Below are positions 13,558 through 22,836 of a DNA stretch of 27,153 bases, piece after piece. Position numbers and translations under genes: made by a program. This DNA is from DASSUC01 sp035650075 (GTDB lineage Bacteria; Actinomycetota; Actinomycetes; Mycobacteriales; Micromonosporaceae): assembly GCA_035650075.1 (NCBI GenBank), contig DASRII010000407.1, positions 1-27,153 of the forward strand. The letters are read 5' to 3'. The first letter of the stretch is position 1. Every line of letters begins with the position of its first letter. The notes under the pieces are model-generated. The model was not told where the DNA came from, made no database searches, and saw only the letters and a list, made by a program, of their open reading frames with translations.

Positions 13558-14529
13558 CTAGGTGGTGGCCCAGCCGCGGCGCTCGGCGAGCCATCGCAGC
13601 GTGACCTTACCGGTCCAGCGCTGGTGGCTACGCAGGGCCGGGGCGGCACCGGTGTCCCCGAGTCCGGCCGAGACCAGGTAGTACCCGGTGAGCGCGGCAA
13701 GGGCCGCGTCGGCTGCCTCGGCCGGTACACCCTGTGTTGTCGAATGCGTGGCGAGCAGCCCGTCGGCGTCGAGCCCGCTGGCGTACGCGGTCACGAGCAG
13801 GCTGACAGTGTCCACCCAGGCCGGCCCGTGGCACAGCCAGTTCCAGTCGCAGATCCACGCCTGACCCGACCGGTCCACGATGATGTTGTCGAGCCGCAGG
13901 TCGCAGTGCATCACCGCCGGGCTGTCGACGTACGCGGGCAGGGCCGCCTCCAGCTCGGCCAACTCGTCGAGCCGCCGCACGCCGTACCGTGGCATCGCCG
14001 GGACGGGCGCGCGGTGCGCGGCGATCTCCTGCCAGCGGGACAGGTCGGTGCGGGCGATGTCCGCCAGCGCCGGCAGACCCAGCGCGACCAGCGCGGCCGG
14101 TGGTCGGGCGAGCGCGGCGGCCGCGGTCGCGTGGGCGTCGAGGGCCGCGTTCAGCTCCGCCGGATCCCAGGGCAGTCCGGGTAGCCGTCCGTCGACCGCG
14201 ACCAGGCAGATCGCGTACCAGCCGGCCGCCGTCATCGTCCAGCGCAACCGCGGCGCCGGTACCCCCGTCGGCAGGATCGCGGTGATCTCGGCCTCGCGGG
14301 CGTACGCGGCGGCAAGCGGATCGTCTTCCGGGGAGGCCTTGACGAACGCGCGGTCCCCGTCCGCCGTGCTGAGCACGGCGGCGAACCCGCGGGTGAACCC
14401 GCCACCCGCGGTCCGCGCCTCGACCACCGGACTGCCCAGCCGCTCGGAGAGCGCCTCGCGCACGACGGCCGGCAGCTCCTCCCACGCGGGACGCTGAGCC
14501 GTGGCGTCGTACGGCACATCAGGCAGCAT
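13558..14529 (-). CDS. APH-family phosphotransferase, substrate unknown
   Basis: A 323-residue member of the aminoglycoside phosphotransferase/choline kinase-like superfamily. The catalytic loop reads HCDLRLDN (208-215), the metal-binding Asp is in ICDWN (D228), and K64 in AFVKAS is the probable ATP-anchoring lysine. The second position of the HGD motif is Cys, an accepted variation. The ATG at 14529 is chosen because CAGGAT ends seven bases upstream (minus strand) and because the family N-terminus follows; an ATG 29 codons earlier would run into the lepA promoter region. Resistance cannot be inferred: most chromosomal members act on other small molecules. It diverges from lepA with 80 bases between the starts. 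Confidence 0.88.
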   Translation of the reverse strand: MLPDVPYDATAQRPAWEELPAVVREALSERLGSPVVEARTAGGGFTRGFAAVLSTADGDRAFVKASPEDDPLAAAYAREAEITAILPTGVPAPRLRWTMTAAGWYAICLVAVDGRLPGLPWDPAELNAALDAHATAAAALARPPAALVALGLPALADIARTDLSRWQEIAAHRAPVPAMPRYGVRRLDELAELEAALPAYVDSPAVMHCDLRLDNIIVDRSGQAWICDWNWLCHGPAWVDTVSLLVTAYASGLDADGLLATHSTTQGVPAEAADAALAALTGYYLVSAGLGDTGAAPALRSHQRWTGKVTLRWLAERRGWATT

Positions 14530-14609
14530 GCCGACGATCCTGCCGTAGCCGGCATGGGACCATGGAAGCCGCAGCGCCCCACCGGAGAAGACCAAGAAAC
14601 GGACGGACC

Positions 14610-16483
<1,874 letters not shown>

Positions 16484-16484
<1 letters not shown>

Positions 16485-16509
16485 TTTGGGCCGTCGACCC
16501 CTCGGGAAA
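16484..16509 (+). promoter_or_regulatory. stress-sigma-like promoter for the GlsB-family gene
   Basis: GTTT at 16484-16487 and GGGAAA at 16504-16509 are 16 bases apart, close to the GTTT/GGGTAA pattern of actinobacterial SigB/SigF/SigH-type general stress sigma factors. The -10 ends eight bases before the ATG at 16518, so the mRNA would be nearly leaderless. Confidence 0.4.
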
Positions 16510-16517
16510 CAGGGGTC
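16496..16517 (+). promoter_or_regulatory. hairpin overlapping the ribosome-binding site
   Basis: GACCCCT (16496-16502) pairs perfectly with AGGGGTC (16511-16517), and the ATG at 16518 follows directly. AGGGG is also the only candidate ribosome-binding site, so in a longer transcript from lepA the hairpin would hide it. Confidence 0.45.
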
Positions 16518-16790
16518 ATGACAATCAACGGCATCATTTCGGCGATCCTCATCGGTCTGATCGTCGGTGCCCTGGGCCGGCTGGTCATTCCGGGCCGCCA
16601 GAGCATCCCGATCTGGCTCACCATCGTGATCGGCATCGGTGCGGCGCTCCTCGGTACCGCCATCGCCCGCGCCGCTGGCGTTGTCGACACCGCCGGCTGG
16701 GACTGGACCGAGATCTTCATTCAGATCGCCCTGGCCGCGCTCGGCGTGCTGCTCACCGTCGGCCTGATCGGCCGAAGAAGCATAACGTGA
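16518..16790 (+). CDS. GlsB/YeaQ/YmgE family stress-response membrane protein
   Basis: A 90-residue protein with three hydrophobic segments, matching the GlsB/YeaQ/YmgE (transglycosylase-associated) family. The family marks are the glycine-rich first helix (ISAILIGLIVGALGRLVIPG), a second helix with IGIGAALLGTAIA and a third helix ending in LIGR. The length is typical. Members in other bacteria are often under general-stress sigma factors, and the upstream region here fits that. It converges on the lysozyme-like gene with only four bases between the stop codons. Its molecular function is not established. Confidence 0.88.
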   Translation: MTINGIISAILIGLIVGALGRLVIPGRQSIPIWLTIVIGIGAALLGTAIARAAGVVDTAGWDWTEIFIQIALAALGVLLTVGLIGRRSIT

Positions 16791-16794
16791 CGGC

Positions 16795-17640
16795 TCAGCC
16801 GTAGACCTCGGCGATGACCCGCTCGCCGGCCGCGACCTCGCCGTCGACCCGGGCCCAGGTACCACCCTTGGCTGTCCACTCGAGACGGTCGAACCGTACC
16901 CGCATCACTCCGTGCTCGGCGCCGTGCGAGACCAGCCAGTGGGCGAACTGCCAGCCCGCCCGGTTGTCTCGCACGGTGAGCGCGATACCCGGTTTGCTGG
17001 CCGAGACAGACTTGACGTCGCCCCAGTCCAGCCGGAGCTGATTGGACAGCGCGCTCGCCGCGGCCTGGCCGCGCACAGTCGGCTCACCGGGGAACGTGCA
17101 AGCGACCGCTCCCGTCGCCTTTCCGAGCAATGCCTTGGTGAGTACGGCCGCCTCGTCGGCCCACTGCTCGTACGCGTTCGGGTGCGCGCTCTTCTGGACG
17201 GCCTGCGCCGCCTCGGTGATCCGCATGTTTTGCCAGCCCGGTACACGCAGCAGACTCTGGTAGAACGTGCGGGACGCGTAGCGCGGGTCGCGGATCTCTT
17301 CCGGGCTACCCCAGCCCTGGCTCGGCCGCTGCTGGAACAGGCCGATCGAGTCGCGGTCGCCACCGGCGAGGTTCTGCAACTTCGACTCCTGCAGGGCGGT
17401 CGCGAGCGCGACGACGACTGCCCGTTCGGGGACGCCGCGGCGGATGCCGACCGCGGCTATCGTCGCCGCGTTGGCCATCTGCGTGTCGCCGAGCGTGACC
17501 CGACCGTCGGCCTGCACGGTGCAGGTTCGCGCGCGTAGGTCGGGCAGCTCGAGATCGCCGGAGCGGACGGCGAAGTAGACGCCGACGCCCGCTACCAGCG
17601 CGAGCGCCACGACCACGCCGACAACGATCCTGATCCGCAC
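16795..17640 (-). CDS. membrane-anchored lysozyme-like protein
   Basis: A 281-residue protein with an N-terminal membrane anchor (about 5-25) and an extracellular domain resembling the lysozyme/transglycosylase fold: TALQESKLQNLAGGDRDSIG places Glu85 as the likely catalytic acid and is followed by LFQQRPSQGWG. Later residues contain one isolated Cys (TGAVACTF) that may pair with Cys40. The region after residue 200 forms a separate alpha/beta unit. The GTG at 17640 has AGGGAGG upstream. Such proteins are often misannotated as heavy-metal transporters in actinobacteria, as I recall. Peptidoglycan cleavage is inferred. The gene follows the crotonase gene on the same strand, 82 bases apart. Confidence 0.82.
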   Translation of the reverse strand: MRIRIVVGVVVALALVAGVGVYFAVRSGDLELPDLRARTCTVQADGRVTLGDTQMANAATIAAVGIRRGVPERAVVVALATALQESKLQNLAGGDRDSIGLFQQRPSQGWGSPEEIRDPRYASRTFYQSLLRVPGWQNMRITEAAQAVQKSAHPNAYEQWADEAAVLTKALLGKATGAVACTFPGEPTVRGQAAASALSNQLRLDWGDVKSVSASKPGIALTVRDNRAGWQFAHWLVSHGAEHGVMRVRFDRLEWTAKGGTWARVDGEVAAGERVIAEVYG

Positions 17641-17722
17641 TCGGCCCTCCCTAGAGTCCGGTCCGCTCAGCGTACGTGGCGACTTGTAGTACGCCCGTAC
17701 CGCTTGCGTGCGGATGGCACGT

Positions 17723-18499
17723 TCACGGGACCCAGTACGGGTCTCGTTTCTCCCGGTATGCGGTGACTCCTTCGCGTCCCTCCTCGGAGAGGAAGAAACC
17801 GACCGACAGCTCGGTGAGCGCCGTCACGTCTTCCCGTACCGTCGCAGCCCTCCTGCGCCGGAGCAGCTCTTTCGTGGCGGCGAGCGCCTTCGGGGCGCCC
17901 CGCACGAGCGCCGCGCAGTAGCGCTCCACCGCGCCATCGAGCTCGTCGGCCGGTACGGCGGCCGTCACAAGCCCGACATCTGCGGCTCGCCGGCCGTCGA
18001 ACGGCTCCCCGGTCAGTAGCAGCTCGGCCGCGGCTCTGGGGGCCAGCAGCGGCAGCACGGTCGCCGAGATGACCGCCGGGATCAGGCCGAGCCGGACCTC
18101 GGAGAACGCGAACGTCACGTCCTGCGCGCAGATGGCTAGGTCGGCAGCTGCGACGAGGCCCACGCCTCCGGCGCGCGCCGGTCCCGCCACCCGGGCCACC
18201 ACGGGCTTCGGGTGCTCGACGATCGACGCCAGCACATCACCGAGCCGGGCGGCGGGCAGGCTCCCAGCGGAAATGGCGGCCGCGGTCTCCTTCAGGTCCG
18301 CTCCGGCGCAGAAGGCTGGCCCGGTGTGGGTGAGGACGACGACCCGTACCGCGTCGTCGGCTGCCGCGCCGGCCAGCGCCTCCAGCAGTTGGGTGATCAG
18401 CGCGGCGGACAGCGCGTTGCGATTGTGCGGACTGTCCAGTGTGACGGTGGCGATTCCGTTCGTCGCCGCCATCCGAACGAGCTGCTCGGCTCCAGCCAT
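17723..18499 (-). CDS. enoyl-CoA hydratase/isomerase family protein
   Basis: A 258-residue crotonase-fold protein. HNRNALSAAL (25-34), the oxyanion-hole segment CAGADLKE (64-71) and GPARAGGVGLVAAAD (106-120) identify the family. In ordinary hydratases a glutamate (Glu144 of rat crotonase) stands in the GGG-C-E-L motif; here the residue is Gly114. The second glutamate is present as Glu134 in FSEVRLGLIP. The RAGG and FAF.EVRLGL.PA.IS pattern resembles actinobacterial methylglutaconyl-CoA hydratase-type proteins, so a role in leucine or acyl-CoA catabolism is possible but unproven. The ATG at 18499 is chosen because TATCGT ends six bases before it. Confidence 0.88.
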   Translation of the reverse strand: MAGAEQLVRMAATNGIATVTLDSPHNRNALSAALITQLLEALAGAAADDAVRVVVLTHTGPAFCAGADLKETAAAISAGSLPAARLGDVLASIVEHPKPVVARVAGPARAGGVGLVAAADLAICAQDVTFAFSEVRLGLIPAVISATVLPLLAPRAAAELLLTGEPFDGRRAADVGLVTAAVPADELDGAVERYCAALVRGAPKALAATKELLRRRRAATVREDVTALTELSVGFFLSEEGREGVTAYREKRDPYWVP

Positions 18500-18505
18500 G
18501 CCCGC

Positions 18506-18511
18506 ACGATA
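18506..18511 (-). promoter_or_regulatory. -10 element for the leaderless crotonase gene
   Basis: On the minus strand TATCGT (18511-18506) ends six bases before the ATG at 18499. No ribosome-binding site is seen, so a leaderless transcript is likely. Confidence 0.45.
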
Positions 18512-18526
18512 AACGGTCCGGACGCT

Positions 18527-18601
18527 GTGACGCTGCTGAGCCATGCCGAGGTCGCCGAGGCGGTCGACGCACACCTGGCCAGGTACGCACCACTGGCCTG
18601 A
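18527..18601 (+). CDS. possible small ORF or gene remnant
   Basis: A 24-codon frame starts with GTG at 18527, has high GC at third positions (20 of 24 codons) and would encode an amphipathic helix containing HAEVAEAVDAHLARYAPLA. It ends 12 bases before hemW. No ribosome-binding site is clear. It may be a small protein, the worn 3' end of a lost gene, or chance. Confidence 0.2.
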   Translation: MTLLSHAEVAEAVDAHLARYAPLA

Positions 18602-18613
18602 CAGGATTGCGGG

Positions 18614-19810
18614 GTGGGCGCACTTCCCGAGGGAGGGCCGGCGCCGGCCGACGGCGTGCTGCCGGCCGGTGCACTCGCGGCTGTGGGTGCGCGCGGCTTC
18701 GGGGTGTACGTGCACGTGCCGTTCTGCGTGAGCCGGTGTGGGTACTGCGACTTCAACACGTACACGGCGCAGGAGGCCTCCCGAGAGGGGTACACCGACA
18801 CCGTCCTCGCCGAACTGGCCCTTGCCGAGCGTGTCCTCGAGGGTGCCGCACCGCGCGTGGACACGGTGTTCTTCGGCGGCGGTACGCCGACCCTGCTGGC
18901 ACCCGGCGAGCTGGCCCGGGTACTCGACGGCATCGACAAGACCTTCGGGCTCGCCGCGGATGCCGAGGTGACCACCGAGGCGAATCCCGAGTCGGTCTCC
19001 CCGTCCTCGCTGGGCGCGTTGCGGAAGGCGGGGTTCACGCGGATCTCCCTCGGTATGCAGTCCGCCGCCCCGCACGTGCTCGCCCTGCTCGACCGGCAGC
19101 ACACTCCGGGGCGCGCCGCCGCGGCCGCGGCAGAGGCTCGCGAGGCCGGCTTCGACCACGTCAACCTGGACCTGATCTACGGCACGCCGGGGGAGACCGC
19201 CGAGGACTTCGCGGCATCGCTGGCCGCCGCCGTGGCCGCCGGGGTGGACCACGTGAGCGCGTACGCCCTGATCGTCGAGGACGGCACCCGGTTGGCGGCC
19301 CGGATCCGGCGAGGCGAGCTGCCGTACCCCGACGACGACACGGCCGCGGATCGGTACCTGGCCGCCGAGGCGGCGCTGTCGGCGGCGGGACTCGACTGGT
19401 ACGAGGTGTCGAACTGGGCCCGCGGCGAGCCGAGCCGGTGCCGGCACAACCTGCTCTACTGGACCGGCGGCGACTGGTGGGGGTTCGGGCCGGGCGCGCA
19501 CAGCCACGTCGGCGGGGTGCGTTGGTGGAACGTGAAGCATCCGGCGGCGTACGGTGCCCGGCTGGCCGAGGGTGTGTCCCCGGCGTTGGCGCGCGAGGTG
19601 CTGACCGACGCCGAGCGGTACACCGAGGACGTCATGCTCCGGCTCCGGCTGGCGGAAGGCCTGCCACTGTCCACACTGGACGATTACGGCCGGCGTGCCG
19701 CTGCGCAGGCCCGCGCCGACGGGTTGCTGGAATTCGCGGCCGGCCGTGCCGTACTGACGCTACGTGGCCGCCTGTTGGCCGACGCGGTCATCCGCGACCT
19801 GCTGCCGTGA
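18614..19810 (+). CDS. hemW: heme chaperone HemW-like radical SAM protein
   Basis: HemW is a radical SAM protein that binds and delivers heme; it was long annotated as an oxygen-independent coproporphyrinogen oxidase. The 398-residue protein begins with a short linker and then VHVPFCVSRCGYCDF, whose cysteines 38, 42 and 45 form the CxxxCxxC iron-sulfur site. The SAM-binding FFGGGTPTLL and the HemW-type segment HNLLYWTGGDWWGFGPGAHS follow, then the C-terminal domain. True HemN has an additional N-terminal cysteine arrangement not seen here, so HemW fits better. The GTG at 18614 is preceded by CAGGAT six bases upstream, consistent with a leaderless start. Confidence 0.92.
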   Translation: MGALPEGGPAPADGVLPAGALAAVGARGFGVYVHVPFCVSRCGYCDFNTYTAQEASREGYTDTVLAELALAERVLEGAAPRVDTVFFGGGTPTLLAPGELARVLDGIDKTFGLAADAEVTTEANPESVSPSSLGALRKAGFTRISLGMQSAAPHVLALLDRQHTPGRAAAAAAEAREAGFDHVNLDLIYGTPGETAEDFAASLAAAVAAGVDHVSAYALIVEDGTRLAARIRRGELPYPDDDTAADRYLAAEAALSAAGLDWYEVSNWARGEPSRCRHNLLYWTGGDWWGFGPGAHSHVGGVRWWNVKHPAAYGARLAEGVSPALAREVLTDAERYTEDVMLRLRLAEGLPLSTLDDYGRRAAAQARADGLLEFAAGRAVLTLRGRLLADAVIRDLLP

Positions 19811-19814
19811 GCCG

Positions 19815-19833
19815 CCCGCCCCGCCCCGCCCCC
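19815..19833 (-). other. G-quadruplex-type tract
   Basis: The plus strand has C runs of 3, 4, 4 and 5 separated by single G bases (19815-19833). On the minus strand these are four G runs of at least three with one-base loops, the arrangement that gives the most stable quadruplexes. It begins five bases after the hemW stop. Confidence 0.6.
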
Positions 19834-19836
19834 GCC

Positions 19837-19903
19837 TGCGTTGATCATGAAGTTGGTAGTCCGACACGCCGTCGAACCCGAAACAAAGTTCATGATCAAC
19901 GCA
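19837..19903. repeat. long palindromic repeat, TTGATCATGAA type
   Basis: TGCGTTGATCATGAA (19837-19851) is perfectly inverted at 19889-19903, with a 37-base spacer; one further mismatch and then two more bases extend the arms. Each arm contains the palindrome TGATCA. The base composition is much richer in A and T than the surroundings. I recall repeats with this core dispersed in Micromonosporaceae genomes, so this is likely one copy of a REP-like family rather than a unique terminator. Confidence 0.7.
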
Positions 19904-19920
19904 AAGGAGGGGCAAGCAAA

Positions 19921-19946
19921 GGGGGCCGGGTGGAAGCCCGGCCCCC
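19921..19946 (-). terminator. terminator of the DUF4870 gene
   Basis: GGGGGCCGGG (19921-19930) pairs with CCCGGCCCCC (19937-19946) around TGGAAG. On the minus strand the stem is followed by TTTGCTTG, so it is an intrinsic terminator located nine bases after the DUF4870 stop codon. It would also oppose transcription from hemW. Confidence 0.8.
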
Positions 19947-19954
19947 CTGAGGAG

Positions 19955-20461
19955 CTACTTCACCATGGTGACGGTCATCGGGTACGAGTAGAGCTGGCCC
20001 TCGTTGGCCTTCATACCGGCGATGACGCCGAAGACGATTCCGATGATCATCGCGCCGATCCACAGGATGAAGCCGATGCCTATGCAGACTGTGGCCCAGC
20101 CGACGATTCCGATGATCGACCAGAGCAGCTGGAAGTTCAGCGCCGCGACGGCGTGTGCGCGAACCGTCGGCGACTCGTTGCCCTTCGCGAGGAACGCGAT
20201 GAGCGGGGCGAGCCAGCCACCGGCCCCAGCGCCGAGGAACATGCCCAGGGCGCCACCGAAGTGGGCGACCAGCGCCCACGTCTTCTCGTCGTTCGTGGCG
20301 AACCCGGCGGGCGGCCCGGCGGCGTAGCCACCGGCCGGCGGGTACCCCGCGGCGGGTGGTGGCGGCGGCGCCGACGGAGGCGGCGGCGGGGCTGCGGGAG
20401 GTGGGGGAGGGGACGACGATGGCTCGTTGCTGTCCCCGGGTGGACGAGGAGCGTCGGTCAT
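19955..20461 (-). CDS. DUF4870 membrane protein with proline-rich N-terminus
   Basis: A 168-residue protein. Residues 1-60 are a low-complexity cytoplasmic tail with three runs of five or more prolines separated by short Ala/Ser spacers, then Gly/Tyr/Pro repeats. The remainder matches the DUF4870 family: KTWALVAHFGGAL opens the first helix, then LAPLIAFLAKG, RAHAVAALNFQL and two further helices (IIGIVGWATVCIGIGFILW and onward). Function is unknown; the family is common in actinobacteria. The ATG at 20461 is chosen because TAACGT ends seven bases upstream with no ribosome-binding site, indicating leaderless translation. It diverges from hrcA. Confidence 0.88.
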   Translation of the reverse strand: MTDAPRPPGDSNEPSSSPPPPPAAPPPPPSAPPPPPAAGYPPAGGYAAGPPAGFATNDEKTWALVAHFGGALGMFLGAGAGGWLAPLIAFLAKGNESPTVRAHAVAALNFQLLWSIIGIVGWATVCIGIGFILWIGAMIIGIVFGVIAGMKANEGQLYSYPMTVTMVK

Positions 20462-20468
20462 GGGGGTC

Positions 20469-20474
20469 ACGTTA
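20469..20474 (-). promoter_or_regulatory. -10 element for leaderless DUF4870 gene
   Basis: On the minus strand TAACGT (20474-20469) ends seven bases before the ATG at 20461, and the intervening bases are C-rich without a ribosome-binding site. Confidence 0.5.
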
Positions 20475-20603
20475 GGGGTACGGATCAATCGGCGCCAGGA
20501 AGACGTGCGACTGTTTTTCGACAGCCACTTGGCCAACTTGTAACCCGGAACCGGACTTTACGGACTAAACCGACCATCGCGGGATCCTGGTCCGCGGACG
20601 TAA

Positions 20604-20632
20604 ACTGGCACTCGTTCCCAGGGAGTGCCAGT
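20604..20632. promoter_or_regulatory. CIRCE operator of hrcA
   Basis: ACTGGCACTC (20604-20613) is perfectly inverted at 20623-20632 (GAGTGCCAGT) with a nine-base spacer. This is the CIRCE element bound by HrcA, with CTGGCACTC in place of the Bacillus TTAGCACTC. It lies 20 bases before the hrcA start, so the operon should be autoregulated and induced by heat. Confidence 0.93.
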
Positions 20633-20652
20633 GGTGTGAGAGGTGGGCCGGG

Positions 20653-21675
20653 ATGAGTCTCGACGACCGCAAGCTCGACGTGCTGCGCGCGATCGTCGAG
20701 GACTACGTCGCGACACGGGAACCCGTCGGCAGCAAGGCCCTCGTCGAGCGCCACCACCTGGCCGTGTCGCCCGCGACCGTCCGCAACGACATGGCAGTGC
20801 TGGAGGACGAGGGCTACATCCGGCAGCCGCACACGAGCGCGGGACGGGTACCGACCGATCGGGGGTACCGGCTCTTCGTCGACAAGCTGTCCCGGGTCAA
20901 GCCGCTCTCGCCGGCCGAGCGCCGAGCCATCGAACGCTTCCTGATCGGCGCCGTCGACCTCGACGACGTGGTGCACCGGACGGTACGGCTGCTCGCTCAG
21001 CTCACCCGGCAGGTCGCGGTCGTGCAGTACCCGAGCCTGGCCAGGTCGGCGGTACGCCACCTCGAGCTGGTGCCGATCTCCACGACCCGACTGCTCGTCG
21101 TGATGATCACCGATACCGGCCGGGTCGAGCAGCGCATCGCCGAGCTGCCGGGACCGATCTCCGGCGACGATGTGACGCAGCTGCGCCAGATGGTCAACGA
21201 GAAGCTCGGCGGTCGCCGGCTGACCGACACGCCGCCGATGGTCCAGGCGCTCGTCGACGAGGCTGGTCACGGGCTGCGCGCGGCGATGACGTCGCTGGCG
21301 ACCGTACTGTTGGAGACTCTTGTCGAACGGGCCGAGGAACGAATCGCACTCGCCGGTACGGCGAACCTGACCCGGGGCGGCATCCTGGACTTCCAGGGTT
21401 CGCTGCGGCCGATCCTCGAGGCGCTGGAGGAGGAGGTCATCCTGCTCAAGCTGTTCAGCGAGGTCGAAGGGAGCACGCTGCGGGTGCGTATCGGGGACGA
21501 GAATGAGATCGAGGACTTGCGCTCGACCTCGGTGGTGAGCACCGGGTACGGTCCAGGCGCGACGGTTGTCGGTGGGCTCGGTGTGCTCGGCCCGACCCGC
21601 ATGGACTATCCGGGCACCATTGCCACGGTCCGGGCAGTGGCGCGCTACGTCGGCGACCTGCTGGCACAGAACTGA
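20653..21675 (+). CDS. hrcA: heat-inducible transcription repressor HrcA
   Basis: HrcA represses heat-shock genes by binding CIRCE; its folding is aided by GroEL, so it loses activity when chaperones are titrated. The 340-residue protein begins with the winged-helix domain (LDVLRAIVEDYVATREPVGS, then SPATVRNDMAVLEDEGYIRQ and PHTSAGRVPTDRGYR) and continues with the GAF-like core and dimerisation part, ending with GPTRMDYPGTIATVRAVARY. The ATG at 20653 has GGTGGGCCGGG upstream. A CIRCE site sits just upstream, and dnaJ follows, the usual actinobacterial hrcA-dnaJ operon. Confidence 0.96.
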   Translation: MSLDDRKLDVLRAIVEDYVATREPVGSKALVERHHLAVSPATVRNDMAVLEDEGYIRQPHTSAGRVPTDRGYRLFVDKLSRVKPLSPAERRAIERFLIGAVDLDDVVHRTVRLLAQLTRQVAVVQYPSLARSAVRHLELVPISTTRLLVVMITDTGRVEQRIAELPGPISGDDVTQLRQMVNEKLGGRRLTDTPPMVQALVDEAGHGLRAAMTSLATVLLETLVERAEERIALAGTANLTRGGILDFQGSLRPILEALEEEVILLKLFSEVEGSTLRVRIGDENEIEDLRSTSVVSTGYGPGATVVGGLGVLGPTRMDYPGTIATVRAVARYVGDLLAQN

Positions 21676-21710
21676 CGGCGATTGAAGAGGACATGAGGGC
21701 GCGGGACACA

Positions 21711-22835
21711 GTGGCCAAGGATTACTACGGCATCCTGGGTGTCCGGCGGGACGCCTCCCCCGAGGACATCAAGCGGGCCTACCGCAAGTTGGCCCGCCAG
21801 TACCATCCGGACGTCAACTCGGACCCGGCGGCGCACGAGACGTTCAAGGACATCAACGCCGCGTACGAGGTGCTGTCCGACCCCGCCAAGCGAGAGATCG
21901 TCGACCTCGGTGGCGACCCGTTGGCTCCCAGCGGTGGCGCTGGCCCGGGGCCTGGTGGGGCGTTCGTCGGCTTCCAGGACATCATGGACGCCTTCTTCGG
22001 TACCGCCGGCGCGCGTGGCCCGCGACCGCGGACCCGGCCGGGCGCCGACGCGATCCTCCGGTTGGATCTCGATCTGCACGAGACCGCGTTCGGCGTGGAC
22101 GCGCCGGTCACCGTCGACACCGCCGTGCTGTGCGGCACGTGTACCGGAGCCGGCACGGCCGCCGGGACGCACCTGGCCACGTGCGAGGCGTGTGGCGGCC
22201 GGGGCGAGGTGCAGTCGGTGCAGCGTACGTTCCTCGGCCAGGTCATCTCCTCCCGCCCGTGTTCGGCCTGCCACGGCCACGGCACGGTCGTCTCGCATCC
22301 GTGCCCGACCTGCGGCGGCGACGGTCGCGTGCGCACCCGCCGCTCGCTGACCGTCAAGATTCCGGCCGGGGTCGAGGACGGCATGCGCATCCGGCTCGCC
22401 CAGCAGGGCGAGGTCGGCCCCGGCGGCGGCCCGCCCGGCGACCTCTACGTGGAGATCCACGAACGGCCGCACGACGTGTACTCCCGCAAGGGCGACGACC
22501 TGCACTGCCGCGTGACGCTCCCGATGACAGCGGCGGCGCTGGGCACCCGGCTGACCATCAAGACGCTCGACGGCGAGGAGAACCTCGACGTGCGTGCCGG
22601 CACTCAGCCCGGATCGACCTTGCGCATCCGGAGCAAAGGCGTGCCACACCTGCGGGGCGCCGGCCGCGGCGATCTGTTCGTGCATCTGGACGTGCGCACG
22701 CCGACCAAGCTCGACGCCGAGCAGGAGCGGTTGCTGCGCGAGTTCGCGCGCTCCCGCGGCGAGGAGGTTGCCGAGCTGTCCAAGCAGGGCGGCTTCTTCT
22801 CCCGGATGCGCGACGCCTTCAACGGTCACGCCTGA
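21711..22835 (+). CDS. dnaJ: chaperone DnaJ (DnaJ2 type)
   Basis: DnaJ stimulates the DnaK ATPase and delivers unfolded substrates. The 374-residue protein has the J domain with HPD at 32-34, a short Gly-rich segment (about 72-90), and four CxxCxGxG zinc repeats at 141-148, 158-165, 184-191 and 198-205, then two substrate-binding C-terminal beta domains. The GTG at 21711 (MAKDYYGILG) is chosen as the family start; an in-frame ATG at 21693 would add six residues and also has a GAAGAGG nearby. Association with hrcA marks it as the second DnaJ rather than the one in the dnaK operon. Confidence 0.95.
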   Translation: MAKDYYGILGVRRDASPEDIKRAYRKLARQYHPDVNSDPAAHETFKDINAAYEVLSDPAKREIVDLGGDPLAPSGGAGPGPGGAFVGFQDIMDAFFGTAGARGPRPRTRPGADAILRLDLDLHETAFGVDAPVTVDTAVLCGTCTGAGTAAGTHLATCEACGGRGEVQSVQRTFLGQVISSRPCSACHGHGTVVSHPCPTCGGDGRVRTRRSLTVKIPAGVEDGMRIRLAQQGEVGPGGGPPGDLYVEIHERPHDVYSRKGDDLHCRVTLPMTAAALGTRLTIKTLDGEENLDVRAGTQPGSTLRIRSKGVPHLRGAGRGDLFVHLDVRTPTKLDAEQERLLREFARSRGEEVAELSKQGGFFSRMRDAFNGHA

Positions 22836-22836
22836 G

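Noticed and set aside
13558..14529. Aminoglycoside resistance kinase
   Set aside because: Only the general superfamily motifs are present; the core chromosomal context gives no support for drug modification.
20341..20420. GGC/GGT-rich tract as a simple sequence repeat
   Set aside because: It is the coding sequence for the proline-rich N-terminus of the DUF4870 protein.
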